This document shows, one piece after another, positions 1 through 12,665 of a stretch of 64,000 nucleotides of DNA; position 1 is the first letter of the stretch; every line of letters starts with the position of its first letter. Origin of the DNA: Porogramme epimiltina. Lineage: Eukaryota; Basidiomycota; Agaricomycetes; Polyporales; Polyporaceae. The stretch covers positions 1 through 64,000 of the forward strand of contig FTLJ01000533.1 in assembly GCA_900155495.1 (NCBI GenBank), in the 5' to 3' direction. The translations under genes were made by a program, and so were the position numbers. Under the pieces are notes generated by a model that did not search any database, was not told the origin of the DNA, and saw only the letters and a program-made list of their open reading frames with translations.

Positions 1-1237
1 GGGTGTTAGCGGGCGTGAAGGGGTTGGGGTGGTGGGGAGGGGGGACGTACGATGGCGATGTAGATGATGAGGTTCGTGATCGTCCAGAGGAGCGTGAGCA
101 GGCCAGTCTCCATCGTCACTGAAGCGAGGTAATCAGAATGAGATCGGGGAAGTGCATACAGCGCTACTTACACCGTGTGATGCTGTCAATAAGGGTATCG
201 GTGAACGCCATGCCAGTCTTCTGCCTGCGCTACAGGTAGCGTTCAGTAATGTCAAGCGCATAATCGCGTCAGAAAGATGGGTGTGCATACGAGGTATAGA
301 ACGAGCGTGCTCGTGATCAGGACATCAGCGATGACCGCGCCAGTGCACCAAACGATGACGATGCTCTCGAACTTGGAGAAGTTGACCGCTTCCGGGACCT
401 TGATCACCGCAATCGTCGTTCCGACCCCTCCGACTGGGAAGAGACACCCTCAGCTCGGGTGCAACGAGGTGCTCATTGTGGAACGAACGTACGGAATTGG
501 ATGGTGGCGAACAGCGCGATGGAGAAGGCGATCCAGGTATTCGAGGTGAGGATCTTCACGCGCCATGCAAAGAACAGCTGGACGAGGGCGGCTACAATGG
601 CCTACAGATGAGGTCGTATCAGCGCCTCCAACACGCTAGCAGGCGAAGGACTTACCGTGGTGGCCGGGCCTGCTTGGGACGCTAGGAGGAGCGGGGTCAG
701 CACATACAGTTAAGACAAGGAGACGAAAGGAGATTACCCCATGTGGCCATAAGCAGCCCTGCATAGTCACCTACCCCAGCATGGCTATTAGAGAACGCCG
801 ATAGATGCAGGGATCAAACGTAAGGACTCACCGAAGCCCGCCACCAACGGGATATATGCGGAAGCTATACTGAACGCCGTGTGCAATGTCTCCACGAACC
901 AAATCAAGGACACCTGCCGAGCCAATCATTGGACGCGGCCTCCACGCCATCAAAGTGCCACTCACAAGTATCCTCATCCACCGCCGGTCCCTGCATCGTT
1001 GTAGATGAGCTATGAGGGCATGACGAGACAATCCAGGCAACGCACTCCCTATATTTGGCGAGGTAGAGAAACGCTTGCGTGCTGACGATCCCATAAAGGA
1101 AGGTATCCAGCATAACCGCGAAGAAGAACGGGCCGACGCTAGACGTCTGATGAGATCCGAGCGCTCGAACATCTCAGGGGCTGATGATGTACACACCTGT
1201 CCGGAACCGAGAACGGAGCCGCGGTGGTTGTGCTCAT
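1..1237 (-). CDS. DUF6534-type integral membrane protein, partial (3' end beyond window)
   Basis: A multi-exon minus-strand gene whose 3' end lies beyond position 1. The ATG at 1237 begins MSTTTAAPFSVPD, very like the start of the next gene (MSATAVTAPPFDVP). Short exons then encode SVGPFFFAVMLDTFLYGIVS (about 1080-1140), WFVETLHTAFSIASAYIPLV (about 830-900), GDYAGLLMATWG (about 730-760) and, at the left edge, METGLLTLLWTITNLIIYIA. These match the hydrophobic segments and the C-terminal DUF6534 region of a basidiomycete family of multi-pass membrane proteins of unknown function. The middle exons between 120 and 720 were not fully resolved. Same strand and exon plan as its downstream neighbour, so a tandem pair. 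No biochemical role can be stated. Confidence 0.75.
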
Positions 1238-2993
1238 GCTGTCCTTCACCGATGGGCGACAATTACAACAGAGGGATATAATACACAGCAAGGACAGGGA
1301 GGGGGAGCGCGCGAGGCGTCACAGCGTCGGCGGGAGGAACGAGTGGGGGTGGGAGGTCGGGGGCGAGCGCAAACCGAGGCTCCTAGTGAGCGCTCCTGTC
1401 TTAATATTCGTCCTCCCTGCCACATAATTAGTACTCTCTCGGCCGCGGGGGGGCAGCCAGGGACGGATGTACGCTCACCCCGCGGGGGGCCATTCCGAGC
1501 GATCGAGCCATGACGCTCTCGGTGAGTTGAAACAGAGGCGGCGACGGCGGCGTGCACCTGGACTCGTTTTTGCGTATCGGCGGGAGGACAGGGGAGGGGC
1601 CCTCAGCGGGCCCGGGCAGACCGGGACGTTTCAACGCCGGTGTGGCTCCTCCACTCAAGCCCTCCACCGTCCAATCAAACAATCTGCGAGAACGCCACGA
1701 AAGTCAAAGATTCATCGAGACTCAGCCACAGACCGCCGCGACATACCATCGTCCCCGATGCACGCTGGTATACGCCGGGGAGAGGCGAATGTTACCCCTG
1801 AGGCCCTACGACGGGTATGACGTACACCGTTTCGAGATGCTTTTCTTTAGGGGGAGACACAGGAGGAGGGGCGAGAACAACTTGGACGAGAGCTCAGAAC
1901 AGTCGTCGATTGCGTACCGGTGGTTGTGGAGCTCCGGTCCCGGGCTGCGGCTTCCAAATACCGATCAGTAAGCGCCGTTGACATTGTGCGCCGAACTCAC
2001 AAACTGTGCTCTCATGAACCCCGCATAGAGTCCAGCCAACGACGTAAAATGAAAGTGACGTAATTTCTCGAGCAAGTTCGCCTTCCTCTCGCCTCAGATC
2101 TTTCTTCTTTGCTGACTGAGTCGCACAAGGGGGGCGCAAATTTTTAGTTCAACGTTATGTAAACAGTAACATACGACAGTATCGCAGTTCCGACTCACCG
2201 TCGTCACAGCGCGCACCGTCACCTTGCCAGCAGCGCCATATTTAGTCTCGGGAACCTCGAGGTACTCCGGACACGTCGTGGTGCCGGTCTAACCTGAGCG
2301 GTGAGGATTAGTACGCCAGCCAACCTTCTCGGTTCCGATCACGCGATCCGATGACGTCACCACCTTCCCACCCACATGGGACGGTGCGTCTGAGGCCGCG
2401 GGCCGCGTTGCGCATGCGGGTTCTTGAGTTGGAAATCTTGAGGCTTGCCGCACCGCGCGCGCATTACAGGGGTGTGTTTCTTCTGCCATAAATTCGATCA
2501 TACTAAGCCAATTCCCACCAAGTAGTAACGTATACTGCTACAAAGCAAAACGAAAAGCAACGAAGAGCAGATGACAAAAGGAGCGACGGGCCGGGCCGCG
2601 CGCGCAGCGCGACCCGCCCGCGAGGAAGGCGGCGGTCGGGAGCGAATAAATCCTGGTCTCAAACAAAAAGCCCAAGCGTGAGTAGAATACACCGCCGCGC
2701 GCCCGCGCATGCCAAGTCTAGCGGCGGTGGCGCGCGCCATCCTACTTACTATCCGACATATGTACTCTATGAAACGGGTCCGTGTGGGGGTGTGTCGCGC
2801 CGGCAAAGGGGCAAAAACAACAGCGGGCGCGCGCCGCGCTCCGGTGGGGGAGCTAAACTATGCTCGCGCGAGGCGGGCGGCGGCGCCCGGGAAGTATCGT
2901 ACACCGCGCGCGCGGGGCGGCGGAGAAAGGAGAGCGAGGGGCGGAGAGAGTGGAGAGGGAGAGGGAGCGGGAGGGGGCGAACTGGGCCGCGCT
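1238..2993. other. intergenic region between the two DUF6534 genes
   Basis: About 1.75 kb with no reading frame that resembles a known protein. It should hold the promoter of the minus-strand gene starting at 1237 and the 3' flank of the gene ending at 2994. The part from about 2580 to 2990 is very GC- and purine-rich. A perfect 8-bp TGACGTCA palindrome (CRE/ATF-type) lies at 2352-2359; its function is unknown. Confidence 0.5.
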
Positions 2994-4664
2994 TAGATGC
3001 CGATGCCGCGCTCGACGTCCGCGGTGGACGTGGAGATGGTGTGCGCGGAGCGGACCTTGTTTTCGCCGTCGAGGTAGCGCGACTCCTTGGAGTCGTCGAC
3101 GTGGATCATCTCGTGGGCCTCGACGTCGATGTAGATCTGCTGAGGCTGTGGGATAGGGGTGGGATGTCAGACGGGAGGGTGAGAGGACGGGAACGCGGAG
3201 AACATGGCACGTACAGCGAGCTTGGTGTCCTGGCTGCGGAGCATGCTCACGTTCACCCCGCGCGTGGGGTTGGTGATGCGCGGGATGTCACCGGTGGTGG
3301 CGGAGCGGAGACCGTGCGAGTTGACGCTCGCGTCGCGCTTCCAGGCGTCGCGGGCGTTCAGCGAAACGAGCAGCGAGAGCGAGTACAACTTGGAGATCGT
3401 CAGGTTGAACACCAAGTGCATGGTCGTCGTCTGTAAGAAGAGGTGGGGGTCAACAAAGAACCCAAGGTAAAGGGTGTGCGTAACGTACGATCTCGAGGTA
3501 GAGGATCAAGTCAATGATGTTCCAGATGAACGTGAGCAAGTTAGTCTCGATCATCACTTGTGGTGCATAGTCAGTCGAAGATGCCACGGACAGAGCGACG
3601 TGCTACTCACTGACGGTGATTTTCTTGATGAGCGTATCGGTGTACTGGATACCGCTCCTCCGGGTTTTGAGGTAGTATACAAGGGTGGAGGTGATGAGAA
3701 CGTCCGCAACGACCGCACCGATGCACCAGATGATGGTGATCTGCTTGAACTTGTAGAACTCGAGAGAGAACGGCACGCGCGTGACCGCAATGCACGTCCC
3801 AATCGAACCCACTGTTGCGGATGTCAGTCATAGAACGACGATAGTATAATGAGCTGACGCACGAATTTGAACAATCGAGAAGATGAGGATGATGCTGACG
3901 ATCCACTTGTTGCGGGAGAGCACCTTGATGCGCCATGCGAAGAACCATTGTACAAGACCCGCGACTACACCGGTGGTGACCGGGGCTATAGAGGAACGGG
4001 ACCCGGAGCCCTTGAGCGCGTGTCACAAGCGGAGGCCGTGATAGCAGCTTACCACCCATGGATGCTGAAAAGGAATGATATGTCAGAAACTACGTTCCAG
4101 GAAAGTCAAGAAGTGCTTACCCCAGTTAGCATACAACATGCCCTCATAGTCACCTGGACGATGGTTGGCGGATCGGCGGACGAGCGCAAGGCACAGGTGC
4201 TGGGGACTCACCGAAGCCCGCGACCAAGGGAATATACACCGACCCAAGGACCAAAGTCGTGTGCGCGATCTCAGCTACCATCACCACACCCACCTACGAC
4301 GGAGTCAGCGCCGTTCCGATGCGCCCACCCGGCCCCTGTGAGGCCGGAGAAGTCGACGCGGACCACTCACTAGCACGCGCATCCACGTTGGGTCCCTGGG
4401 AAAGAGGCATGTGAGCCCTCGGCAGTCGCGCGGGCGCTCAGGCGATAGGGGATACATACCGCTTCGGTGCGGTGTAGTAGTACCACATGTGCGTGCACAG
4501 GACACCGAACAGGATGGCGTCAAAGGCGCCCGCGAAGAACAGGGGTCCGATGCTGAGCACGCGGGGCCGGGCAGTGAGCGCGAGGGGGGGACAGAGGAGC
4601 TGGGTTAGAGGGCGTACTCGGTGGGGACATCAAACGGCGGAGCGGTGACAGCGGTAGCGCTCAT
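2994..4664 (-). CDS. DUF6534-type integral membrane protein
   Basis: Complete minus-strand gene with about eight short introns. Exons in order: MSATAVTAPPFDVPTE; SIGPLFFAGAFDAILFGVLC followed by THMWYYYTAPKR; a short DPTWMRVLV exon; AEIAHTTLVLGSVYIPLVAG; DYEGMLYANWG; TTGVVAGLVQWFFAWRIKVL; a segment with CIGAVVADVLITSTLVYYLK and a conserved RRSG; NLLTFIWNIIDLILYLEI; and MHLVFNLTISKLYSLSLLVS followed by LNAR. The last two exons carry the DUF6534 signature. A hydrophilic acidic tail ends ERGIGI and stop. About seven transmembrane helices are expected. Splice sites are canonical, for example after YYYTAPKR (gtatgt) and KKITVS (gtgagt). No function is established for the family; the protein is likely in a cellular membrane. 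Confidence 0.85.
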
Positions 4665-7600
4665 CTTGACGAGGGGGGCTCGACCGAACTCGCGGCGAAG
4701 GGGGACGCGCTGGGCGGAGGGGTGGGTGGCGGCAGTTCAGTATGGAGAAGAGAGGGGGATATAAGGGGAAGGAGACGAGGGAATGGAGGTAGTTCGGAGG
4801 GGCTCGGCAAGCGAGGAACGGGGTGGAGCGACGCGCGTGGTGAAGTTTAAGTATCCGATCTCTGTTTAGGTCGACGTTGAATCTGATGTTCGCGGGTTCG
4901 TGGCGGCTCAGGATGCAGGCGACTGGCGAGTATTGTAGCCGACGAATCGTCGATCGCGCACGGCCCGGACGACTGCGTGCATGCCGCCGACGGTAGCTCT
5001 ACGCGGTTGAACGTTAATCATTCCCTGGATTACTGGAGATTGCTGGCGGACAGATGGTGGGAGGTCATTCGCAGATGTCGTGTCGACTTTGCACGTCTTG
5101 AGGTCTCCATCAGAACTCATGACGTCGGCTTTAATTGCGGTGAGTTGGGGGGAGCGCCGCTGACATAGCTTCGCAGAGCTGTTAGCATCCGTTGCGGGGG
5201 AGGCGTTTCTTCCTCGGCGCCACTGAGACACTAAAACACAGCGAGGGCGAACACATGAGCTCTGAATTAAATCCGCGCACGCCCCAGTGACCAGTCCGGT
5301 GAGAGGGAACTGGTGGAAAGTCGAGGCGTTGCAAACTGAAAATCAAAGGTAAGGTCCGGCAAGTCGCGACCGCCCGATCGACGATTGTGGCTGAGGCTAG
5401 ACGCCAGAGGAGGGCGAGAACGAATAAACCGGTAGGAAGGCCTGAGGGATCTAAGCCATACTGAGGTCTCGGAGAGATCTTTCAGAGACCATCACCGGTC
5501 GCCCCCTAGCTCGGCTGGTTACCACGCGGGCCAGGTGGAACCTAGTGGGATTGGGACGTTCGGTCACAGTGCCCTCCAAAGACTCTTGGAAACCCCGTCC
5601 ACTCACCTCCTGTCGCTGGATCTCTTCAATTTGGTGGTACCTTGCCAGCTGGATGAGGCAAAAACGCTGAAATTGGGGTAATCGAATACACCAAGGTAAT
5701 TGCATGAGGTGCGCCCCTTGGACGACCCTATCGCGTCCAGTGTCAGCGTTAGGAGGCACAGGAACATCGGATACGGTGGCCAGGAACGACCGCTGCCGAA
5801 GTCCTGCGGGCGTCGAGGATATTCGTTGAGCAGCAGCGTCCGCGGAATGCGGAACCTTGGACGGGCGATACCCTCGAGGTTTTGGCTTTCCGAGAGTCGG
5901 TCAAGCGTCGGCGGGCGACGCGGCGGGCGACGAGCTCTGCACGCGGCGGGTCGCTTGGCTGTTCCAGGGGGCGGTTCTACGCGTCCCGCAAGCCTCGAGA
6001 CGGAGCGTGGTCAGAATCGAGCGCGATCCGCAGGCGGGGCCCGCGTCGTCCGTCGCGGGAACACTCGGGCGCCCTCTCTCCCATGTGGCGTCGAGATCCC
6101 GGCCCGGGCGCCACACCACCCACGCGACATGTTTATCCGACTTCAGGGGCGAGACTCCATTCCGTTCTCGGGGCCGCGCGCTGGAGATCTTCGCTACCGA
6201 CTCTCGCCCATTCTCCCCGCTGGACAGCCTTCGCTCTGGGCGAATGAACCTTGGCGGTCAAGAAATGCTGGCAGCGTAACATGACGAGCCTCCTTTTCAA
6301 ACACTACTTGAGCTGTATCGTGGCTATGTCCGGAAGGGCTCTTCGTCTTACCATACAGCATTGACCCCGCAGGGACTGTGGAGACCGAATTTCCCGGGAT
6401 GTTTTGATGTGATAGTGCTCACGGATGATGGGGACAACGTTTCTAGAGTCTAAACAAGGACCTATCGCACCTCGTGCCAGCGCGATGCGACAAAAGGGAA
6501 GCCTTCGGTCAACTATGTTATTCTATCGACCCCCAGTAGCGTGTTTAAAGCGTTCGGCGGTAGGTTTCGCGCTGGTGAGATAGAGAGGCGGGGCCAGCGT
6601 ATGATGCATGCTTTTGATTGAGTGTAGTGAGTATTTCCGGGTGCTGGAATTTGATCCCGGAAATACGCCATCGAGACCGCCACAGAGTTGATCATGAGCT
6701 TATGGACTGCTCGTTACTCATATGAGCCACACAACGTTACTTTTCCTCTCTATTGTGAACCTCTTGAAAACACTCAGACAGACCGCCGTAATTATAACAC
6801 AGCCCTTTCCGTGTGAGTGCACGGTGAAAGAGAACTGAACAAAAGGAGTCCTGGACCGTCTCAGGGCCACCGTCGCTCTCACACGACCTGGGTAGTTCGA
6901 ACGATATTGAGGGGCAACCTAAACTGTTCGCTTATTACACCCTCCGCCGGCGCCGACTCCTTGGAAAGACCCGAACTATTCAGGGGACAGGGCTAAATAC
7001 AGAACCCCCTACCCCTAGAGTCTAAGTTCGAACAGGTAAGTATACGGTGGCGAGAACTTGGCGTTTCTATGCGGCTTCTCAACAATGGGAACATCTGACA
7101 ACGGTGAAACCGGGAGGAAATAAAGAACCAGCCTGCATGGCTCCATAGTTCGAGATTTTGTTCTATTTGTATACCGATAGTGACTACATTTGAGCCAGGG
7201 AATGTAGTGCATATGATACCACTGACGTCTACGTTCAAGTTACACTAGTTTCCGGAACGCAATGCAGCTTGGCAAGATCAAGCGGTACTGCCGCGCGACG
7301 CACGCCCAGTAGACCGGCGCATACATTAGGGGGGGAGAAAACGTCTTACAAGTTACAACCACCGGCATGCTTGAAGCTCCAACGGACACTAGTCCTCATC
7401 CGCCGCTGTAGGTACAACAGAATAGTGTAAGACGTCTCATATAATGACGTCATCCACTTCAAAAAGCTGACATCCCAACGCCCCCCTCATCGGCGGCCGC
7501 ACGCTATCTGCGGACGCCACGGTTCCCAAGGCCATCGGCCTCTCCCACCCCCGCCAATCGAGAGTAAGTATGCAGAAGCTCGGCGAGCACCCTCAGAAGA

Positions 7601-8127
7601 AGCCGTGGCACCGTTCTGATCGGCGTGCACGACGAGAGCCCCGCCATGAGAGCGCGGCGGAGCCCCCGACGAACATATTTAATGAAATGTCCGCGCTGTC
7701 GGCGTGCGTCGGCGTCGCTGATCCTCTCCTATTCTCCCGAAGCTTGGAGGCCCGCCACCGCGATGGTGGCGGCGCGCCGCGGTCAACGGTCGCGTAGGGG
7801 TGTACCAACCTGCCGACGATGACGTTGGCGGTGACCGCGGCGGCCATAAGTAGTCTGGGCGCTTCGGCGCGACCGATGGTCGCGGTTGCGCCGCGGCGCG
7901 CGTGCGGTTGCAGCGCAGTTCGATGTCGGGGACGGCATCGCGTCCAAGGAAGCCTGCAGCCGGATAGCCCAGCGGAGACGTGCGCAATGAGGGGTATCGT
8001 TCACAGAGTCCCCGACCGGCTGTCTAGCAAGACTCCAAGACGGTCATTAGGGGATAATGGAAAGGCATAGTATACAACTATAATATATATCTACCCGAGG
8101 GCAATGAGGGGACAAGATCTAGCAGGC
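4665..8127. other. gene-poor intergenic region
   Basis: About 3.5 kb between the DUF6534 gene and the 3' end of EMC1. A TATA-like TTATAT on the minus strand near 4758 sits about 95 bp upstream of the 4664 start. The longest open frames (5700-6284 plus, 7679-7987 minus) are compositionally biased, overlap open frames in other phases, and resemble nothing I know. A perfect 11-bp inverted repeat lies at 6631-6666 and a TGACGTCA palindrome at 7445-7452. No transposase, reverse transcriptase, terminal repeats or RNA gene were seen. It may contain decayed or unrecognised sequence. Confidence 0.5.
6631..6666. repeat. perfect 11-bp inverted repeat (hairpin)
   Basis: GTATTTCCGGG at 6631-6641 is exactly complementary to CCCGGAAATAC at 6656-6666, with a 14-nt spacer. 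Pairing does not extend outward. It is in the middle of a gene-poor region and is not followed by a T-run, so it does not look like a Pol III terminator. Confidence 0.7.
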
Positions 8128-11100
8128 TCAGTCGTACCATCGCTCCCGGAGGCGCTTGCGCGCGACGATTGGCTTCACGATGGCAATCGCGAGACCAAGG
8201 CCGGCGATGGTGATGACAAGCTGCGCCTTGTTGAAGCTCTCGGAGAGCACGTCGAACGTGTTCGACGGCGCGACGCGCGTGAAGAACAGGTCCAGCCCGT
8301 ACACGAACACGAGCGATGTCGACTCGAGGAGTGCGGGTGACGTCATGATCTTCCGCGTTTTCGCGACCTGAGCGAAAATTCGAGTCAGCTATAGGGAATG
8401 GGGGTAGAGTTGACAGCGCGACACCCACCTGGTATTGGTGCGAAAGAACGCGCTTGGGATCGTCTGGGACGACGGGATCATATTGAGTCAGCCACTCTTC
8501 CGCCTCTTCCGTTGTAGGCTTTTGTTTGGGTCTCCTGGGATCGATGAAACGGCGAGGGAAGGCCTGGATCTGGCTGTTTTCGTTCGCGACTGAGTGGATA
8601 TATGATTAGGGGGTTTACACTCATATAAGATCCAGTGGACGCTGCATTACCTATGATATCCTTGATGGTGATGCCGTACGTGGTGGACGTCGGCGCGAAG
8701 GTGCGGATACCACGAGGGAAGATGTACGCTTGCTCGTACACGTTGACGGCGGTGGTCTCGTTCGACAAAGAAGTCATATCCGAGCTACATTGAGGATGAG
8801 CAGGGATCGGTGCTGAGATCTGGCGTAGGACATACCTCATACGCTTGTCATCCACGCCATTGCCTTCGTACAGTTCCACCGACACAACTCGGTAGTTCTT
8901 CGCCTGGTTGACGCCAACTTCAGGATCATAGTAGTGGTACACCAGCCAGTTTTCGACCAGCGTTGCCTTCACGTCGCATGCCCCGCCCACGCACGGCAGC
9001 ACGGAGTGGTAGATGATAGTGCCCTTCGCGCCGTCGACGAGGTACACCGCGCACGACGTCTTGTCTGACACCGGCGTGCCGACGGCAGGGCCCGTCACAA
9101 GCCCGACCAAGTTCGGGTTCAGGTACTTGTACAGCGTAGTGCGGTTGCCCAACACCTTCCCAAAGGACGCAATGGTGTCTGTCGGGCGGGCGAAGATCGT
9201 ACGAATGTCTTCGTTCGGGGGGAGGGGGAGGGACCACGTCGGGTAGGCGATATGCTTGCCGGTGAACTCGACCTTCGGCGGGATCTGGTGCCCGGTGAGA
9301 CGCCTCTGTCCTGAAGGGCCCGTCCGCAGGGGGATACGGAGGGTGCCTACGACCTCTTCGAACGCCTTCGCCGTCTCCTCCGTGCTCGGATAGAGGTGAA
9401 CCTGGAGGAATTCATCGAAGAGCACGACGGCGCGTCCGGAATGCGTCTTCAGGTGGAACGCCTCCACGAGGGGTCCCGAGACGACGTCATCACCCTGGAG
9501 TACGCCCTCGTTTGTCGCTTTCTCCCTTGCGTCCTGACCAGTCAACGCGTCGATATGGAAGAGAACCGTGTCGACTAGGCCCTGAAATAACACCCTATCA
9601 GAGTGCGCTCTGGTGGCAGGGAAAGCACCAACTTACGTTGCTCGCCTTCCTCTGGGTGACGACCACGATTTGGGGAGAGTCACCGTCACCGACTGTGCGG
9701 GTGACGAACATCTTCGCAGGAATGATCTGTCCACCGACTTGGGCCGCCCAGCCCAGACCGAAGACCCTGTTCCATAGAACCTCGCCGTTCGCCGAATCGA
9801 TCCCATAAAGCTTGCCGTGTGAAGTCGCCGCCACGATGACCTTCCGGAAGCCGAAAGCGTCGCGCGCAAGGGGTTCGGATGCATTCATTGATGGCGCGAC
9901 GGACGCGCTGACGGACGCGTACGAGCCCGTCACGAACCTGCGGACAAAGTTCGCGGCGTATTGAGGAAAATCCTAAGAGGGAGAAGACGAAGTTAATCTC
10001 GAGGACCCATGGATGAGGTAAGTTCCGCCCGTACCTGAGCATCCAGGAGCTGTCTTGCCACACGAGCACCGAAGGTTTCACCCTCATGATCGACTTGGGA
10101 AGCTACCTTCCTTTCCGGAAGCTCGATAAGTTCAGCTACGCGAATATCCGCAAGGCCTTCTTCGCGAGACCACTGGAGCTGATCTTGTTGCCATAGCTGG
10201 ACCGCGCCGGTAGTCGTAGTCAGGGCAAGCCTGACGAGGACCTTGAGCTCGTCGGGGTTCGCAGCCTCAATCGCCACCTGTACGACACGTTACATCCGCT
10301 ACAGGAAGTTTTTGGGAAGGGACTCACGTGTTTGATAATGCCGTGCTCAGAGGTCTTGAAGGGGAACGTGAATCCCGTAACGAGGCCCTTGCCCTCGGCG
10401 AGGTGGGACGCGAAGACGTGTGCAGACGCCAACTTCAAGGGAAATGAGCGTCAATGACGTCATCGTACGGCAATGAACAACATACCTTCAAGGAATGCAT
10501 CCAGAACACACGAGCAATATATGGAAAGCCGTCGATATCCAGACCTCCGGAGTACAGGGAACCCGAACGCGCAGCAGACGTAGACTGTAACAATAGCGTC
10601 AATTTGGGAAGGAATCACAGAAGGAGCGTTGGCCTTACGGAATCCGAAAATTCCCAGATAACTTTGAGCCCATCGGGAGTCAACTTGACGACTCGGCCGG
10701 AGCCGTTCTCGGTAGTAGCAACGAATTGTCCATACTCAGAAAGCCCAACATCTTGGATGTTCTTGTAAACAGCACCCTTCACCAAGGAAAGTTTCGTTTT
10801 CAGGTCTGGGACCAATGGGAACGACTTGATGGCTCCGCCCTCTAACCAAGCCACACGGGCGGGAGTGTCTGACGCTTTGTTGTCAGAGAGAACAAGGACC
10901 TGTGACAATCCTGTTGTAATGCTGGACGGGTAGTCTCCAGACTCGATGAGCTCCCCACTAGCCGACGACAACGACGTGACGTGCAACGTGTACGAAGCCA
11001 AGGATTTCGTGAGCCCGACGAGATACAGCGTGGTCGGCGTTGGGAAGATCTTTGAATAGACCACGCTCGATCTGTACAACAGAAAGTCAACTACGTTACC

Positions 11101-12213
11101 GCATATACCAGTGTGTAGGACACGTACGTCTGGTCGGGAGCTGTCCATCCCCACTTTACCTCCCCCGTCTTGCGGTCCGCGCGGCGCACAATGTGCCCGT
11201 TCGTTAAGATATAGATATCTTCCCCATCGGGTCCGAAGGCAATTGCTGTACCGAGGTCGCCAGGTTCCTGCAAGCGGCCGGCTGCTGGGTCATGAAGGCG
11301 CTTCTCGAGGAGTAGGTGACCAGTAGAAGAGTCAAACGTGCGGAGATGAGCACCTCCGGGGCCAGAGAGGGAGGCCACGACTGAAACCGCGTGTCAGCAG
11401 ACTTTCCGGGTACGGGGAGCATATGCGAAGGTGTAACAAATACACGATGCCGAAGGGAAGTTGAGGGGCCGGGGAGACGTTCCATTAGACGGGCCGGTGA
11501 TGAGGTAGGACACCCGTCCGACAATATGCGGCGTTAAGGCATGAGATGGAGTACATCCGTGCGCAACAGTCATACAAGCTATGAGACTGCCTTCCCCGCA
11601 CGTCTGTCGGACTGACCGTGGAGAACGAGCCTCGAGATCCGTCCAGGGCGACTAATTGCGCGACCCCGGTGCGCAATGCGCAGCAAGAGGCCCTTCAGAG
11701 AGTCCCGAACAGCTGTGTCCCGGGCGAAGGGATTCACCAGGAAATTCACACCTAGTTGTCCGCTGTCGAAAACAGGCACGCCCCACAAAGCTCCCCTCGG
11801 CTTACTCCGTCCAAAAGTCCTCCACACTTGCAGTACGAAAAAAGAAACTCACTTTCGCGGTCTTTCTGGAACCCGACTACATAGTCGTCGTCATCAAACA
11901 AATGTCTCCATGCTATCCTTGACGGCGCGCACCGCTCAGTTTCTGCATGTCACCGACATAGGGAGGAGTAAGACTCACCAAGAGACCCGTTTGTCGAGTG
12001 AAACGCCGCGAGCACGTTGCTCTCCGTGGCCGTCAGCACTACGCTTGATGACTGCCCGTTCTCATGCCGTCTGCGGTGGAAGATGGGTGCGGTGGCGGCT
12101 GATTGAGTGAGGGGGACACCTGCGAGAGCCTTGTGCCAGTCCGTGACGCCAACCTCGTACGAATGGATCGCGTGGGCGCACGCAACTAGGAGTGAGACCG
12201 CAAAGAGCCTCAT
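8128..12213 (-). CDS. EMC1: ER membrane protein complex subunit 1
   Basis: EMC1 is the large lumenal subunit of the ER membrane complex, which inserts tail-anchored and multi-pass membrane proteins. The ATG at 12213 gives a signal peptide (MRLFAVSLLVACAHA) and then YEVGVTDWHKALAGVP, the usual EMC1 start. The N-terminal part (exons down to about 9600) is a PQQ/WD-like propeller with segments such as KLYGIDSANGEVLWNRVFGL. The C-terminal DUF1620 region is clear: NRTTLYKYLNPNLVGLVTGP, then an AVYLVDG segment, ENWLVYHYYD, VELYEG and EQAYIFPRGIRTFAPTSTTY with GITIKDI. A last exon gives VFVYGLDLFFTRVAPSNTFD, one transmembrane helix and the basic end KRLRERWYD. Roughly ten short introns. The length of the coding exons fits a ~1000-residue family member. 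No disruption was seen, although not every intron boundary was resolved. Confidence 0.93.
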
Positions 12214-12665
12214 GGAGGCTACTGAGGGTAGAGAAAGGCCCGAGAGGAGGGGAAGGAGTGAGTGTGTGAGGGACCAGGCGCGCTGGTGGCAGCGGAAGGC
12301 ATGATGACACGCCCCGCGGGCGTTAAGCGCCTACACGTCCCCAGCAAGCGCGTCGTCTAGCTGCCGCATGCTTTTGTTTTGGGTCAAGGAGGTGTATTTT
12401 ATCCCGGCTCCGATGTACATGGGCACCCATGGCGTAGCCAGGGCAGGGGCGGCCGAAGCCTTGCACGTAGCGCACTAATAAATACTGTCTGGGACCTAGG
12501 TAACACGTGCGTGAACGCGCCAAAGGCCGAGAGTAGTTGCCGCATGCTGTTCAACGTCGAGGTCTAAGTTGAAGCAGGCTGTCATGAATCATGATACATC
12601 CGAGATTTAGGCAACGTCTAAGCGAAGATTTTATGGCGCATATGGGCTATTTCCATTAAGGCTAC
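12214..12665. other. intergenic region, EMC1 promoter side
   Basis: About 450 bp between the EMC1 start and the stop codon of the upstream acid phosphatase, both on the minus strand. It should contain the EMC1 promoter and the phosphatase 3' end. No strong TATA box or other motif was recognised. Confidence 0.5.

Noticed and set aside
1467..1971. Overlapping plus-strand frames of 117-139 codons between the DUF6534 genes
   Set aside because: Low-complexity composition, open in several phases, and no similarity to known proteins.
2838..3436. Long plus-strand frame over the DUF6534 gene end (ORF 2678-3436)
   Set aside because: Antisense shadow of the real minus-strand exons; GC-rich third positions keep it open.
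5700..6284. 194-residue open frame in the gene-poor region
   Set aside because: Arginine- and serine-rich in GC-rich DNA, overlapped by long frames in two other phases, no recognisable motif and no intron signals. Probably chance.
8337..8346. TGACGTCA sites inside EMC1 (8338-8345 and 10455-10462)
   Set aside because: They lie in the EMC1 coding or intron body, far from its promoter, and are short enough to occur by chance.
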